The notes beneath the pieces were generated by a model that saw only the letters and a list, made by a program, of their open reading frames with translations, was not told the DNA's origin and did no database searches. This document shows, piece by piece, positions 8,835 to 17,736 of a stretch of 64,000 bases of DNA. Source of the DNA: Lactobacillus taiwanensis DSM 21401. Its GTDB lineage: Bacteria; Bacillota; Bacilli; Lactobacillales; Lactobacillaceae. The number at the start of each line of letters is the position of its first letter. The stretch's first letter is position 1. The DNA lies in NCBI RefSeq assembly GCF_001436695.1, contig NZ_AYZG01000051.1, positions 24,211-88,210 of the forward strand. The letters are read 5' to 3'. The translations under genes were made by a program, and so were the position numbers.

Positions 8835-9644
8835 ATGACTACTTTTAAAGCATTATTTAATCAAATGGGCAAAAAGAAGCGTCGTAGTGTATATTTATTA
8901 GCTCTATTGCAACTAGTAGCTGGATCAGTATTCGCGCTTTGGGCATTCTTTTCAAATGGTGGTGCATTTTCAAATACTGATAAGCCAGTTGCATGGTTTG
9001 TAATGGTGGCTACGTTTACTCCTTTTACAGATATAGCGTATGTTATACTTTCTGCGTGGCAAAATGAGAAAGAATATAGTTCTCAAACTTGGCGTTTAGT
9101 ACCAATTTCTTCAAGCAAATTTTATTTGGCTAATATTTTATCAGCAATTGTTAATGGACTCTACTTAGTTTTAATCCAAATTGGAATGGGAATTGTTACT
9201 TTTTTGCCTGCTTTCTTGAGTAAAGATATTAGAACTAATATCTGGCAAATAAATCAGGCATTTGGGAAAGAAACACACTTCTGGCAAAAAGTTTCAGATT
9301 CATTTCCAATTGGAGAAATATTGAGCGCATTCTTAGCATTTTTACTATTTGCTATTTTAGTTTATAGCATTATTACCACACTAAATCTTTCAAGTAGAAC
9401 AATTACGGACTTTCTTCCCGATAAGCATAGTAAGCTAGTGCATTTTGTAATTATGATTATCTTAATTTTTATCTTTATTGTTCTGACAAACAACTTAGGT
9501 GGCTTATTGAACCAATTACGTTGGGGTGATACAGATAATGGTTTGCTTGCTTTTGCGGAAAGTAATCTAGTGATGGCCTTGATTGATATCATTTTAGGCT
9601 CAATTAATATTTGGCTACTAAAGGACTTTCACGAGGGAAAGTAG
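8835..9644 (+). CDS. ABC-transporter-like membrane protein (paralogue 1)
   Basis: 269 residues with about six hydrophobic segments (for example VYLLALLQLVAGSVFALWAF and the C-terminal MALIDIILGSINIWLL). No named domain is recognised. It starts 2 nt after the ATPase and is probably its membrane partner. It aligns end to end with the next protein (shared SQTWRLVPI, ANILSAIVNGLYLV, ending KDFHEGK versus NKYHEAK), so the two arose by tandem duplication and may form a heterodimeric permease. Confidence 0.8.
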   Translation: MTTFKALFNQMGKKKRRSVYLLALLQLVAGSVFALWAFFSNGGAFSNTDKPVAWFVMVATFTPFTDIAYVILSAWQNEKEYSSQTWRLVPISSSKFYLANILSAIVNGLYLVLIQIGMGIVTFLPAFLSKDIRTNIWQINQAFGKETHFWQKVSDSFPIGEILSAFLAFLLFAILVYSIITTLNLSSRTITDFLPDKHSKLVHFVIMIILIFIFIVLTNNLGGLLNQLRWGDTDNGLLAFAESNLVMALIDIILGSINIWLLKDFHEGK

Positions 9645-9653
9645 GAAACTAGT

Positions 9654-10490
9654 ATGGTAACATTTTCGTCAATTTTTAAAGAGTTAACGCAAAATAAGGC
9701 TAGATTAGTTCGCCGCTTGGCTTTTTTACAGGTAATTACTGGAATTTTATTTGGCTTCTGGGCACTATTTTATTCAGTTTTTGAAGGTGAGAGTAAGGCC
9801 TATATGATGGTTGCTTTTATCAGTATTACACCTTTCTTTGATCTAGCATATCTTGTTCTTTCAAGTAGAAAAAATGAAGAGATATATGCTTCTCAAACTT
9901 GGCGCTTAGTCCCGATAAAAGAAAGTACATTGCTATTTGCCAATTTGTTCTCAGCAATTGTTGATGGATTATATTTAGTTGTTTTACAAATAGGTATGAT
10001 TGCTATAGCAGGATTGCCGGTCATTACTACAAATGAATTTTGGAAGACAACATTTAAGAATTTTGGATCAATTGGTGAAGGAAAACTATGGCAAGAAGCT
10101 CATCTAACTGATCTAGCTTGCAGTGTTATATTGCTAATTTTAATTGCAATTTTTATCTATGTTGCTATTAGTTCAGTTAATTTTACTGGAAAAGTAGTCA
10201 GTGACTTTTTACCAGAAAAAATTAGTAAGATGGTTTACTTTTTAGTAGTTGTCGCATTGACTTGTGTCGGCTTGATAGTTTTAATAAACGTTTATTGGTT
10301 TGTTTTGAACTCACTTACTGGATTTTTACAGAATGGAATGTTTTTAACGACCTTGAGTAGGGATGCACTCGAGGTGAAATCTAATTTAAGTTCTAATTAC
10401 TTAACTATGCTTGCAATTTTTATCGTAGATTTGATCTTAATTGCGATTAATATCGTTTTATTAAATAAGTACCATGAGGCAAAAATATAA
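9654..10490 (+). CDS. ABC-transporter-like membrane protein (paralogue 2)
   Basis: 278 residues, last gene of the GntR operon, 9 nt after its paralogue. It keeps the same six-segment layout and the diagnostic SQTWRLVPI, LVLSSRKNEE and FSAIVDGLYLVVLQIGM blocks, with diverged loops and a longer central cytoplasmic part. Probable second half of the permease; the substrate is unknown. A terminator follows immediately. Confidence 0.8.
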   Translation: MVTFSSIFKELTQNKARLVRRLAFLQVITGILFGFWALFYSVFEGESKAYMMVAFISITPFFDLAYLVLSSRKNEEIYASQTWRLVPIKESTLLFANLFSAIVDGLYLVVLQIGMIAIAGLPVITTNEFWKTTFKNFGSIGEGKLWQEAHLTDLACSVILLILIAIFIYVAISSVNFTGKVVSDFLPEKISKMVYFLVVVALTCVGLIVLINVYWFVLNSLTGFLQNGMFLTTLSRDALEVKSNLSSNYLTMLAIFIVDLILIAINIVLLNKYHEAKI

Positions 10491-10491
10491 T

Positions 10492-10544
10492 AAAAAAGAA
10501 TAAGGCTTTGAATATTTTAAAACTTCAAAGTCTTATTCTTTTTT
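10492..10544. terminator. bidirectional terminator
   Basis: AAAAAAGAATAAGGCTTTGAA pairs with TTCAAAGTCTTATTCTTTTTT (one G:T pair) around an 11-nt loop. A and T runs on both sides let it serve the GntR operon and the leftward lepB operon. Confidence 0.85.
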
Positions 10545-10570
10545 ATTTAATATCATATTTAATTTTATAA

Positions 10571-10756
10571 TTATGAGTTAGCTTGAATATAATCTAAAAC
10601 TTGTTCCGCTTCTTCCATAGTGTATTTAGCTTCACCAGTTTTCATAGCGTGGAGTTTTTCAACAGATAAGTGACTTGAAAAGGCTAGAGCAGTGTCATTA
10701 ACATTATTCTTTACTTCAAATTCAATAATTGCATCAGATAATTCTTCAGGACTCAT
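10571..10756 (-). CDS. small LBP_cg2779-type protein
   Basis: 61-residue acidic helical protein. The pattern of an N-terminal helix, LAFSSHLSVEKLHAMK and a C-terminal EEAEQVLDYI resembles the LBP_cg2779 family of lactobacilli, which looks like a minimal helix-turn-helix. The function is unknown. It lies 26 nt downstream of lepB on the same strand, so they probably form one transcript. Confidence 0.7.
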   Translation of the reverse strand: MSPEELSDAIIEFEVKNNVNDTALAFSSHLSVEKLHAMKTGEAKYTMEEAEQVLDYIQANS

Positions 10757-10782
10757 TTATTTCACACTTTCTAAAATACTAA

Positions 10783-11352
10783 TTAAAACCAGTTTACTTG
10801 ATTAAACGGGAAGTAACGTAATTTAACTTCGCCAATAATATCTTTTTTATTGATAAAACCAATCATTCTAGAATCTTTAGAGACATTCCGGTGATTCCCC
10901 ATTACAAAGTAGCAATCTTTAGGAACTTTTTTCACATGATAAAGTTGTTCAAGGCTAAAATTATTTGTGTAAAGCTGACCTTTAGAGAGCTTTTTCTTAT
11001 ATTGAGTTAGATAAGGTTCCCTGATTGGCTTCCCATTAATATACATTACATCATTTTTTGATTTAATGCTGTCACCAGGCACTCCAATAATTCTTTTAAT
11101 GTAAAGAGCACCTGGTTCATCGGGAGCCTTGAAAATTACAATATCACCACGTGATAACTTTGTATGCCTTACCGCGATGACTCGATCGTTGTTTTCAAAG
11201 GTTGGCTGCATTGACGGACCACTGATTGTTTCATTAGCAAGAAAAAATCGAAATACTATAAGGTATAATCCGAAAATAATAATTGCTAAAATAAATACTT
11301 GCAGGAGCCAATGCCCGAAGGACTCAGGTTTTTCAGTTTTATGTTTTGACAT
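10783..11352 (-). CDS. lepB: signal peptidase I
   Basis: Membrane-bound serine protease that removes Sec signal peptides outside the membrane. A single N-terminal membrane helix lies at about residues 17-38. Box B is SGPSMQP with nucleophile S47; box D is YIKRIIGVPGD with general base K86; box E is GNHRNVSKDSR. The 189-residue length is typical of Gram-positive type I peptidases. AAGGAAGC precedes the ATG. It is divergent from the methyltransferase-like gene at 11443. Confidence 0.95.
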   Translation of the reverse strand: MSKHKTEKPESFGHWLLQVFILAIIIFGLYLIVFRFFLANETISGPSMQPTFENNDRVIAVRHTKLSRGDIVIFKAPDEPGALYIKRIIGVPGDSIKSKNDVMYINGKPIREPYLTQYKKKLSKGQLYTNNFSLEQLYHVKKVPKDCYFVMGNHRNVSKDSRMIGFINKKDIIGEVKLRYFPFNQVNWF

Positions 11353-11384
11353 AATTATTGCTTCCTTAATTCTGCATTACTTTT

Positions 11385-11420
11385 ATTATACCTGTTTTTA
11401 TTAGCTTTGCATGGTAAAAT
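11385..11420. promoter_or_regulatory. divergent promoters for lepB and the 11443 operon
   Basis: On the minus strand TATAAT (11385-11390) is a perfect -10 for lepB. On the plus strand TGG-TAAAAT (11412-11420) is an extended -10 about 22 nt before the start of the next gene. Good -35 boxes are not visible for either. Confidence 0.55.
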
Positions 11421-11442
11421 CATTTCATAAGGAAAATATAAA

Positions 11443-12171
11443 ATGAAAAATTATCAAACTAAACTTAATAAATTAGATAAAGAATTAAATTATTTACCTC
11501 TTCATAGACAAGTTACCACAATTAATCAGATAATTGCTAGTGTAGAAAGGGGAAAAATTTTATCAAAATCTCCAGATGAACTTGGCTTTTTACCTGATAG
11601 CTTAGATATAATGATAGAGAACATTGGTGACAATGTGAAAGCACAGGAAGCCAATAATTTGCTTAATAATTTTCGTAGCTTTCTTTCAAGAGAGTATGGA
11701 ATATGGTCTTTGCCCAATTTAGAAACTGCAAGGCTCATTAAAGAGGAATATAACATTAAGTCAAGCTTAGAAATTATGGCTGGAAATGCGTATTGGTCAA
11801 AGGCCTTAAGTGAAGTTGGAGTAAAAGCAATAGCAAGTGATTCGTTTACTTGGGCTAAAAGTTCAACTACAGGAGAGAATCCAATCTTTAAAACAGAAAA
11901 TTTGGATGCTCTAGAAGCAATTAAGGCGCATCCTGAGGTAGATTTAATTTTATGCTCGTGGGCACCAAATTTTGGTGATGATGATCTAGCTGTTTTGGAT
12001 TTTTATCGCAATTTAAATACAAAGCCTGCATTACTTTTTATTGGTGAAAAAGACGGAGCAACTAACTCTGCATCCTTTTGGCAAGAGGCAGAAATTACTA
12101 TAAATCCAAAAATTAATCGTAGCTTTCGTAGTTTTGATTTCATAAATGAAACGGTGTTTAAGGTAAAATAA
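11443..12171 (+). CDS. SAM-dependent methyltransferase-like protein
   Basis: 242 residues. The N-terminal 80 residues are helical. The C-terminal half has a Rossmann-like pattern: LEIMAGNAYWSKAL resembles methyltransferase motif I, with an acidic residue after the next strand (KAIASDSF), then VDLILCSWAPNF in the position of motif IV. I recognise the fold but not the substrate. AAGGAAAA precedes the ATG. The stop overlaps the next start by one base, and the operon ends with an RNA methyltransferase, so an RNA-related substrate is possible but unproven. Confidence 0.6.
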   Translation: MKNYQTKLNKLDKELNYLPLHRQVTTINQIIASVERGKILSKSPDELGFLPDSLDIMIENIGDNVKAQEANNLLNNFRSFLSREYGIWSLPNLETARLIKEEYNIKSSLEIMAGNAYWSKALSEVGVKAIASDSFTWAKSSTTGENPIFKTENLDALEAIKAHPEVDLILCSWAPNFGDDDLAVLDFYRNLNTKPALLFIGEKDGATNSASFWQEAEITINPKINRSFRSFDFINETVFKVK

Positions 12172-13148
12172 TGAAAATAAAACGGATTATTCTTTTAATA
12201 ATTTCTTTTTTAACTTTTTTGGGATTAGGCTTGATTTTGTCACGTCATCAATCTCAAAGGGCTGATCAAGTTTTAAACAATAACGGTTTATCAAGTACTT
12301 ATTATGTTTTTAACCCTAAAAAGAAACACAATATTAAACAGCTATTGACCCATGTTAATGAAAAGTATTTCCGTGATAAGGTGCAAATCCATTTTGAATC
12401 TGATTATATTCCTGATCGAGTATTAATTTGGGCTAACTATAATTTGAAAAGTCAACCTTTAGCCAAGGGTAGTTCACGCTACTTTACTAAAAGTGATTTT
12501 ACTGGTTCAATTCCGTTTGCTGTTATTTCTGCTGATACGAAAAGTCGAGTAGTAATTCTCCAAAATAATCATTATCTCAAAGAAAATAATGATTACGTCA
12601 CTATCATCGGTGAGTTAAAAAAGAATAATGAGAGTCAAAATGGACAAGCAGTCTATTATTTATCAACGGGAATTAATCAACCTACTGCTAAAGAATCTAT
12701 TCTTAACTATAAAGTAGTAGTTGATGGACTAAATAGAAATGAAGCTAATTCCTTGCACCATTATTTAGGTGGTAAGATGCAGGTTGTTGATTTTAGCAAG
12801 ACTTATAATAAGCAACATGGTATTAGTCCAACTAAAAAGTTAATTGGGGCTATTTTTTGTGCAGTAGTTGCCCTTATAGTTGCTGCACTAGCGGCGATAT
12901 TAGCTGAAAACCCGGTAAATTTAAAGTTTGTGCCAGGTAAGATTTGGACGCATTTATTAGCAGATTCCGGATTACGTTTCTTTTTAGCAGATGGTCTAAT
13001 AGTTTTGGTGACTACGTTAGGCTTACAAACTTGGAAATTTTATTCAAATCACAGCCAGCTTTATATCTTATTTTCAATTATTTTTGTAATGCAGATTTTG
13101 ACTTATGTATTAATGCTATTTTTAATAAAAATTAAGAAGGGAAAATAA
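12171..13148 (+). CDS. uncharacterised membrane protein with extracellular domain
   Basis: 325 residues. One N-terminal membrane helix (about 5-23), an extracytoplasmic domain of about 200 residues (25-220) and three C-terminal helices (about 223-245, 265-285, 295-318) followed by KIKKGK. This one-plus-three topology is that of MacB/FtsX-type permeases, but no cognate ATPase is adjacent and the domain is not recognised. It overlaps both neighbours by one base (TAATG), which implies tight co-expression. Confidence 0.6.
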   Translation: MKIKRIILLIISFLTFLGLGLILSRHQSQRADQVLNNNGLSSTYYVFNPKKKHNIKQLLTHVNEKYFRDKVQIHFESDYIPDRVLIWANYNLKSQPLAKGSSRYFTKSDFTGSIPFAVISADTKSRVVILQNNHYLKENNDYVTIIGELKKNNESQNGQAVYYLSTGINQPTAKESILNYKVVVDGLNRNEANSLHHYLGGKMQVVDFSKTYNKQHGISPTKKLIGAIFCAVVALIVAALAAILAENPVNLKFVPGKIWTHLLADSGLRFFLADGLIVLVTTLGLQTWKFYSNHSQLYILFSIIFVMQILTYVLMLFLIKIKKGK

Positions 13149-14536
13149 TGACACTACCAGCTGAATTTATTGAAAAATATCAAAAGTTATTAGGGGAGGA
13201 AAGTAATAATTTTTTTGAAGCAATTGATAAGCAAAGTAAGAAGGGCTTTCGTCTAAATCCTTTAAAATATAATTATCAAGATGTTCAATATAGCCTTAAA
13301 GAACCAATTGAGTTTACCAGTGATGGTTACTATGGCGGAGTTTCAGGACGGGATAGTGAATGGACGGGTGGTTATGTTTATTCTCAGGATCCGTCTGCAA
13401 TGTATCCTGCAGTTGCCCTTGATGTAAAACCTGGCGATATAGTGCTTGATTTATGTGCGGCTCCAGGTGGAAAATCAACTGCTCTAGCAAGTGCACTTAG
13501 AAATGAAGGAGTTTTAGTAGCTAATGAAATTTCTAGAAGTAGGGCAAAAGATTTAAGAGAAAATCTTGAACGTTGGGGTGCAACTAATGTAGTTGTTACA
13601 AATGAAAGTCCTGATCGTTTAGCTAAAAAATTACCAGCTTTTTTTGATAAGATTTTAATTGATGCGCCATGTTCTGGTGAAGGAATGTTTAGAAAAGATC
13701 CAGACGCAATGCAATATTGGTCTCAAGAGTATGTTATAACTTGTCAAACTCGACAAAAAGAAATTTTAGCTGAAGCAATGAAGATGTTAAAGCCAGGTGG
13801 TGAAATAGTTTATTCTACTTGTACTTATTCGCCTGAAGAAGATGAAGAAATTGTTGCTTGGCTGGTAGAAAATTATAATTTAAAGGTTGAACCACTTAAA
13901 TTATTTAAAGGGATGTCTTCGGGAAGACCAGACTGGACTGGTTCTAATCTACCTGATCTAAAAGAAACTGTACGCCTATGGTTTCAAAATGGAGTTGGTG
14001 AAGGACAATTTGTAGCACGTTTAAGAAACACTGAGAAAAATAGTAATAATGAGTCTAAAACTGAGAAAAGGAAGAAAAAGCGGCAAAAAAAGACTACAGT
14101 TACACGTTTAAATAAAGAAGAAATTGCGACTGTAGAAAAGGTAATAACTAATTTTGTTTTACCAACTGGTTTAGAAAATTGGCAAAAAGAAGTTTTACAG
14201 AGTAATGGCCATGTTTTTGTTCCAGCGCTTGATCCAGAAATTTTAAATGACTTACATATTTTAAATAATGGAGTGGAATTAGGCTTACTTAAAAAGAAAC
14301 GTTTTGAGCCAAGTCATCAATTAGCAGAGGTTTTGGGACAAAAAGAGCAGAGACAACTAATTAATTTTGAGGATAAGGCAAATTATGAACGGTATTTACA
14401 TGGTGAAACCATTAAGGTAGACAGTAAACTACGTGGCTTTGTTTTAGTAGCTTATCGAAATCATATTTTTAGCTTTGGAAAAATTGGAAATGATCAAATT
14501 TTGAAGAATTTTTATCCAAAAGGCTTAAGAAAGTAA
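13148..14536 (+). CDS. RsmF-type rRNA (cytosine-C5) methyltransferase
   Basis: NOL1/NOP2/Sun family RNA m5C methyltransferase of 462 residues. Motif I is LDLCAAPGGKSTALAS (about residues 100-115), motif IV DAPCSGEGMFRKD carries the release cysteine, and motif VI YSTCTYSPEEDEE the catalytic cysteine. A basic linker (KTEKRKKKRQKK, about 303-315) leads to a C-terminal domain typical of RsmF/YebU. Targets of relatives are C1407 or nearby 16S rRNA cytosines (family knowledge). It starts on the last base of the upstream stop. Confidence 0.9.
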   Translation: MTLPAEFIEKYQKLLGEESNNFFEAIDKQSKKGFRLNPLKYNYQDVQYSLKEPIEFTSDGYYGGVSGRDSEWTGGYVYSQDPSAMYPAVALDVKPGDIVLDLCAAPGGKSTALASALRNEGVLVANEISRSRAKDLRENLERWGATNVVVTNESPDRLAKKLPAFFDKILIDAPCSGEGMFRKDPDAMQYWSQEYVITCQTRQKEILAEAMKMLKPGGEIVYSTCTYSPEEDEEIVAWLVENYNLKVEPLKLFKGMSSGRPDWTGSNLPDLKETVRLWFQNGVGEGQFVARLRNTEKNSNNESKTEKRKKKRQKKTTVTRLNKEEIATVEKVITNFVLPTGLENWQKEVLQSNGHVFVPALDPEILNDLHILNNGVELGLLKKKRFEPSHQLAEVLGQKEQRQLINFEDKANYERYLHGETIKVDSKLRGFVLVAYRNHIFSFGKIGNDQILKNFYPKGLRK

Positions 14537-14569
14537 AAGAGGACCGGTCAAGTATGACCAGTCCTTTTA
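14536..14569. terminator. bidirectional terminator
   Basis: AAAAGAGGACCGGTCA pairs with TGACCAGTCCTTTT around AGTA. It sits between convergent genes. Confidence 0.85.
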
Positions 14570-14571
14570 AA

Positions 14572-14898
14572 TTAGTCGATAAATTTTACTGCAGTTCCAT
14601 ATGCTACTACTGACTGCATGTCACCTGCAATTGATCCTGAGTCAAAGCGCATCATGACTACAGCGTCAGCTCCCATTTCTTTTGCGTTTTGACGAAGGCG
14701 GTTAATAGCTTTATCTCTTGATTCAGTTAACATTGAAGTATAAGCTTTGATTTCTCCACCAACAATGCTTTTTAAACCAGCTCCAAAATTACGAATTGCA
14801 TTTTTTGATTGCGTGGTAACACCGAATACCTCACCGATGATTTCATATTTTTGATTAGGGATATTTTCTGTAGTAGTTACTAAAAGTTGATCTGCCAT
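14572..14898 (-). CDS. YbjQ family (heavy-metal-binding-domain) protein
   Basis: 108 residues of the YbjQ/UPF0145 family, a small pentameric cytosolic protein of unknown role. Signatures are [22 protein letters not shown], read as its two halves, then [20 protein letters not shown] and [12 protein letters not shown]. The length is typical. GGAGGAATAAAA precedes the ATG. Monocistronic. Confidence 0.9.
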   Translation of the reverse strand: MADQLLVTTTENIPNQKYEIIGEVFGVTTQSKNAIRNFGAGLKSIVGGEIKAYTSMLTESRDKAINRLRQNAKEMGADAVVMMRFDSGSIAGDMQSVVAYGTAVKFID

Positions 14899-15019
14899 TT
14901 TTATTCCTCCTAGAAAGATTTTCTTAATTATACTTAAGTGGTAGTCCTAGGGCAATAATTTTGTATAATGAAAAAGATAAAGAAAAATTTTGATGATTGA
15001 CATTATTGAGGCTAAAGAC

Positions 15020-15832
15020 ATGTGTAAAATAAAAATGATTGCAATTGATGTTGATGGAACTTTACTGAATTCTAAAAAGGAATCGACTAAAAAAGTAAAG
15101 GATACCATTTTAAGAGCGCAAAGTGCAGGAATAAAAGTTGTAATTGCTACAGGACGTCCTTTAAGTGGTATAAAGCCGCTTTTAAATGAATTAAACTTAG
15201 CCAACCAAAAGGATCAATATGTAATTTGCTTTGGTGGTGGAGTAGTAGAAACCACTTCTGAAAATATTTTACTTGAAAAGACTTTAACTTATGATGACTA
15301 TGTAGATTTAGAAGCAATTTCTCTTAAGTTAGGGCTACATTTTCATGCTTCTACTCCTGATAGAATTTATACTGCTAATCGAGATATTGGCGATTATACT
15401 TTATATGAAGCAAATTTGGTCAACCTGGGTATTTCTTATCGTACACCAGCTGAAATGAAGAAAATAAAAATAGTAAAATGTATGTATGTTGATGAACAAG
15501 AATTGTTAGATCATAAGATTGCTGATCACACGCCGTTTGCACATTTAGATAATCAAATTGCTTTTACGAAAACAGCACCATTTTATTATGAAGCTAATCC
15601 TAAGGGAGTTTCTAAAGGAAGTGCGTTAAGATTTCTTTGTCAGAAATTAAATTTAACTAGTGAAAACTTAATGGCTATAGGTGATGAAGAGAATGATTTA
15701 AGTATGATTAAATATGCTGGAGTTGGCGTAGCAATGGGAAACGCTGTTCCAGCTGTAAAACAAGTTGCTCAAGTCATAACAGAAGATTGTGATCATGATG
15801 GAGTAGCAAAGATAATCGAAAAGTATATTTAG
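15020..15832 (+). CDS. Cof-type HAD-IIB family phosphatase
   Basis: Sugar-phosphatase-like HAD hydrolase of 270 residues. Motif I is AIDVDGTLLNS, motif II VVIATGRP, and motif IV MAIGDEENDLSMI; the IIB cap lies between. Substrates of Cof-type enzymes are various phosphosugars or PLP and cannot be told here. ATG 15020 is chosen because GAGG (15008-15011) precedes it by 8 nt; an upstream ATG at 14990 has no ribosome site. A TATAAT at 14964-14969 is the likely -10. Confidence 0.88.
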   Translation: MCKIKMIAIDVDGTLLNSKKESTKKVKDTILRAQSAGIKVVIATGRPLSGIKPLLNELNLANQKDQYVICFGGGVVETTSENILLEKTLTYDDYVDLEAISLKLGLHFHASTPDRIYTANRDIGDYTLYEANLVNLGISYRTPAEMKKIKIVKCMYVDEQELLDHKIADHTPFAHLDNQIAFTKTAPFYYEANPKGVSKGSALRFLCQKLNLTSENLMAIGDEENDLSMIKYAGVGVAMGNAVPAVKQVAQVITEDCDHDGVAKIIEKYI

Positions 15833-15845
15833 ATAATACAAATAT

Positions 15846-15889
15846 AAAAAAACGGGATTGATCTTAAATCTGATCAATCCTGTTTTTTA
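15846..15889. terminator. bidirectional terminator
   Basis: AAAAAACGGGATTGATC and GATCAATCCTGTTTTTT form a hairpin with an 8-nt loop, flanked by A and T runs between convergent genes. Confidence 0.88.
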
Positions 15890-15894
15890 TATTA

Positions 15895-17490
15895 TTAGCG
15901 ATGCTTCGGTGGCATCTTTAGTTTTCTCTGTTTAAACAGTTCCATTATTAATTGGAAGAGCCCGTAGACAATTAATAAAATACCTAAAATAATAACTGTT
16001 TGTCGACTAAAATAATCTGGGTTTACAATTACAATAATTCCAGCGGCAAAAGCAATTAAACTTTCAATGGTATCAACGATATTTCTGAAAATACCATTTT
16101 TCTTATTTTTAACTATTACACTACGTAATCGTACATAAGCAAAGCCAATTAAAAAGATTCCTAAAACATAGTGAGCTAAGAAAGTAAGCAAACGATTGTT
16201 GGAAATAATCGCAATAGCTAAACCAAATACTATTAGATACGTAATAATGAAAAAGCGCTTAGGCTTAGCTTGCAAATTAGAATTAGCCGCTTCAACAATA
16301 TGGTATCCGCTCCAGCCGACACAGAAGATAGCGACTAGTACACCAAAAGCGCGGTAAGCATAATCGGGAATCATTAGATCCACAATTCCTAGAATAATTA
16401 AAACCCATCCAATAATAGAATTAGGAGTTATAAAGAGTTTTTCTAAATGAGTTGCTTTAATGCTGTGCCAAATTGTTTCCCATAAGCTTCCTAGAACAAA
16501 TTTAGTTCTTCTAGATGAATCGGTGAGTGAAAAAAGAATTGCTCCAAATCCTCCGAATCCATTTTTATTAAGTTCAGTAATTTTGGTTGCACCGCTGGCT
16601 GCAAAAGCATTAAATAAATCGTTAGTAAGAGCTTCTCGCTCTTGTAAATTTGCTTCACCTATCCATTGATTGATGATTTGATTATAGATTTTTGAAGTAG
16701 GATTTTGGTGTGTACGAGTGATAAAGTGAGAACCTGATACTTCCCAACTCATAGGATCGTGCTGTGCGAGCTTAGGCCGATCACTAACTAGTATGGTTGG
16801 AGCAATATTTTCTGGTTCAAAAAGTCTGCCTACAATACTAAATTCTGGAACATAACGTTTTAGTTTGTCGGTTACTCCATCAACCTGCGTACTTAGACCT
16901 GGGCTGTCAAAAGTATAGATGGTTTTAATTTGTTTTTTTAAATTATCAGGTAAATTAACAGCTGCATATTCGGCAAGATTCCCGCCTTTGGAATGGCCAG
17001 CTAAGCTGTAAACTTTCTTAGTTGTTTTTAAAATATTAGTTAGATACTTTAAGGCATATTCTTGTGCGCCTGTAGTCCTGAAACTAATTTCGAAGTCTTC
17101 TTTCCAGCCCACTAATGAGTCATCAGTTCCGCGAAAAGAAATAAAATTAGTGCCGTTATCAAGACTAATTTTAATGGCAGAAAATTGAATTCGATCAGTT
17201 AAAATATCTGTAAAATAAGAAAGTTTAGCATCCCTGAACCGAACTGAATCAGCCATTAGTTTCAGAAGATTCTGATATTTATAATGATCTAAGTTTGGAT
17301 TAGATGAATTAAAATATTTCTTAGCTGCTTCTTTAATTGATATTTCTTTATTAGAATCAGGAACAATACCGTCAAGATGAATATATGAAAATGTGGCCAT
17401 CACTAGTGCATCTACTTCGTCAAATGGTCGTACAGAAAGGGAAATATCGCCACGCCATTTTATATAAGACAAAATATTATTTGTATCCAT
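15895..17490 (-). CDS. lipase-like (Mbeg1/DUF2974-type) hydrolase with multi-helix membrane tail
   Basis: 531 residues. The N-terminal part (about 1-320) is an alpha/beta hydrolase of the DUF2974/Mbeg1-like group: FISFRGTDDSLVGWKEDF forms the oxyanion region and LAGHSKGGNLAEYAA holds the nucleophile S167. The C-terminal part (about 355-520) has six or so hydrophobic helices in an HdeD/DUF308-like pattern (IIVIVNPDYFSRQTVIILG) and a basic end. It is presumably a membrane-tethered lipase or esterase; the substrate is unknown. AGAGAGGATGG precedes the ATG. Confidence 0.75.
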   Translation of the reverse strand: MDTNNILSYIKWRGDISLSVRPFDEVDALVMATFSYIHLDGIVPDSNKEISIKEAAKKYFNSSNPNLDHYKYQNLLKLMADSVRFRDAKLSYFTDILTDRIQFSAIKISLDNGTNFISFRGTDDSLVGWKEDFEISFRTTGAQEYALKYLTNILKTTKKVYSLAGHSKGGNLAEYAAVNLPDNLKKQIKTIYTFDSPGLSTQVDGVTDKLKRYVPEFSIVGRLFEPENIAPTILVSDRPKLAQHDPMSWEVSGSHFITRTHQNPTSKIYNQIINQWIGEANLQEREALTNDLFNAFAASGATKITELNKNGFGGFGAILFSLTDSSRRTKFVLGSLWETIWHSIKATHLEKLFITPNSIIGWVLIILGIVDLMIPDYAYRAFGVLVAIFCVGWSGYHIVEAANSNLQAKPKRFFIITYLIVFGLAIAIISNNRLLTFLAHYVLGIFLIGFAYVRLRSVIVKNKKNGIFRNIVDTIESLIAFAAGIIVIVNPDYFSRQTVIILGILLIVYGLFQLIMELFKQRKLKMPPKHR

Positions 17491-17736
17491 ATTTCATCCA
17501 TCCTCTCTGCTTAATTATTTTTATTATAGAAATAAAAGTTGTATTTTTTGTTAACAAAATGTTAATAAAAAAGAAAACTCTCGTGTTCTTCTTAAGTCTA
17601 ACACATGCTGAATAAAACGATGAATTAACTTTAGTGGCGCAACTTTTTTAAGAATGAATTGAATTTATAAAATCATAGGTAAGTTTGTTGACATTAATTC
17701 GATAAAAGAAACCAACGTCTATAGTAAAATCCCAAT

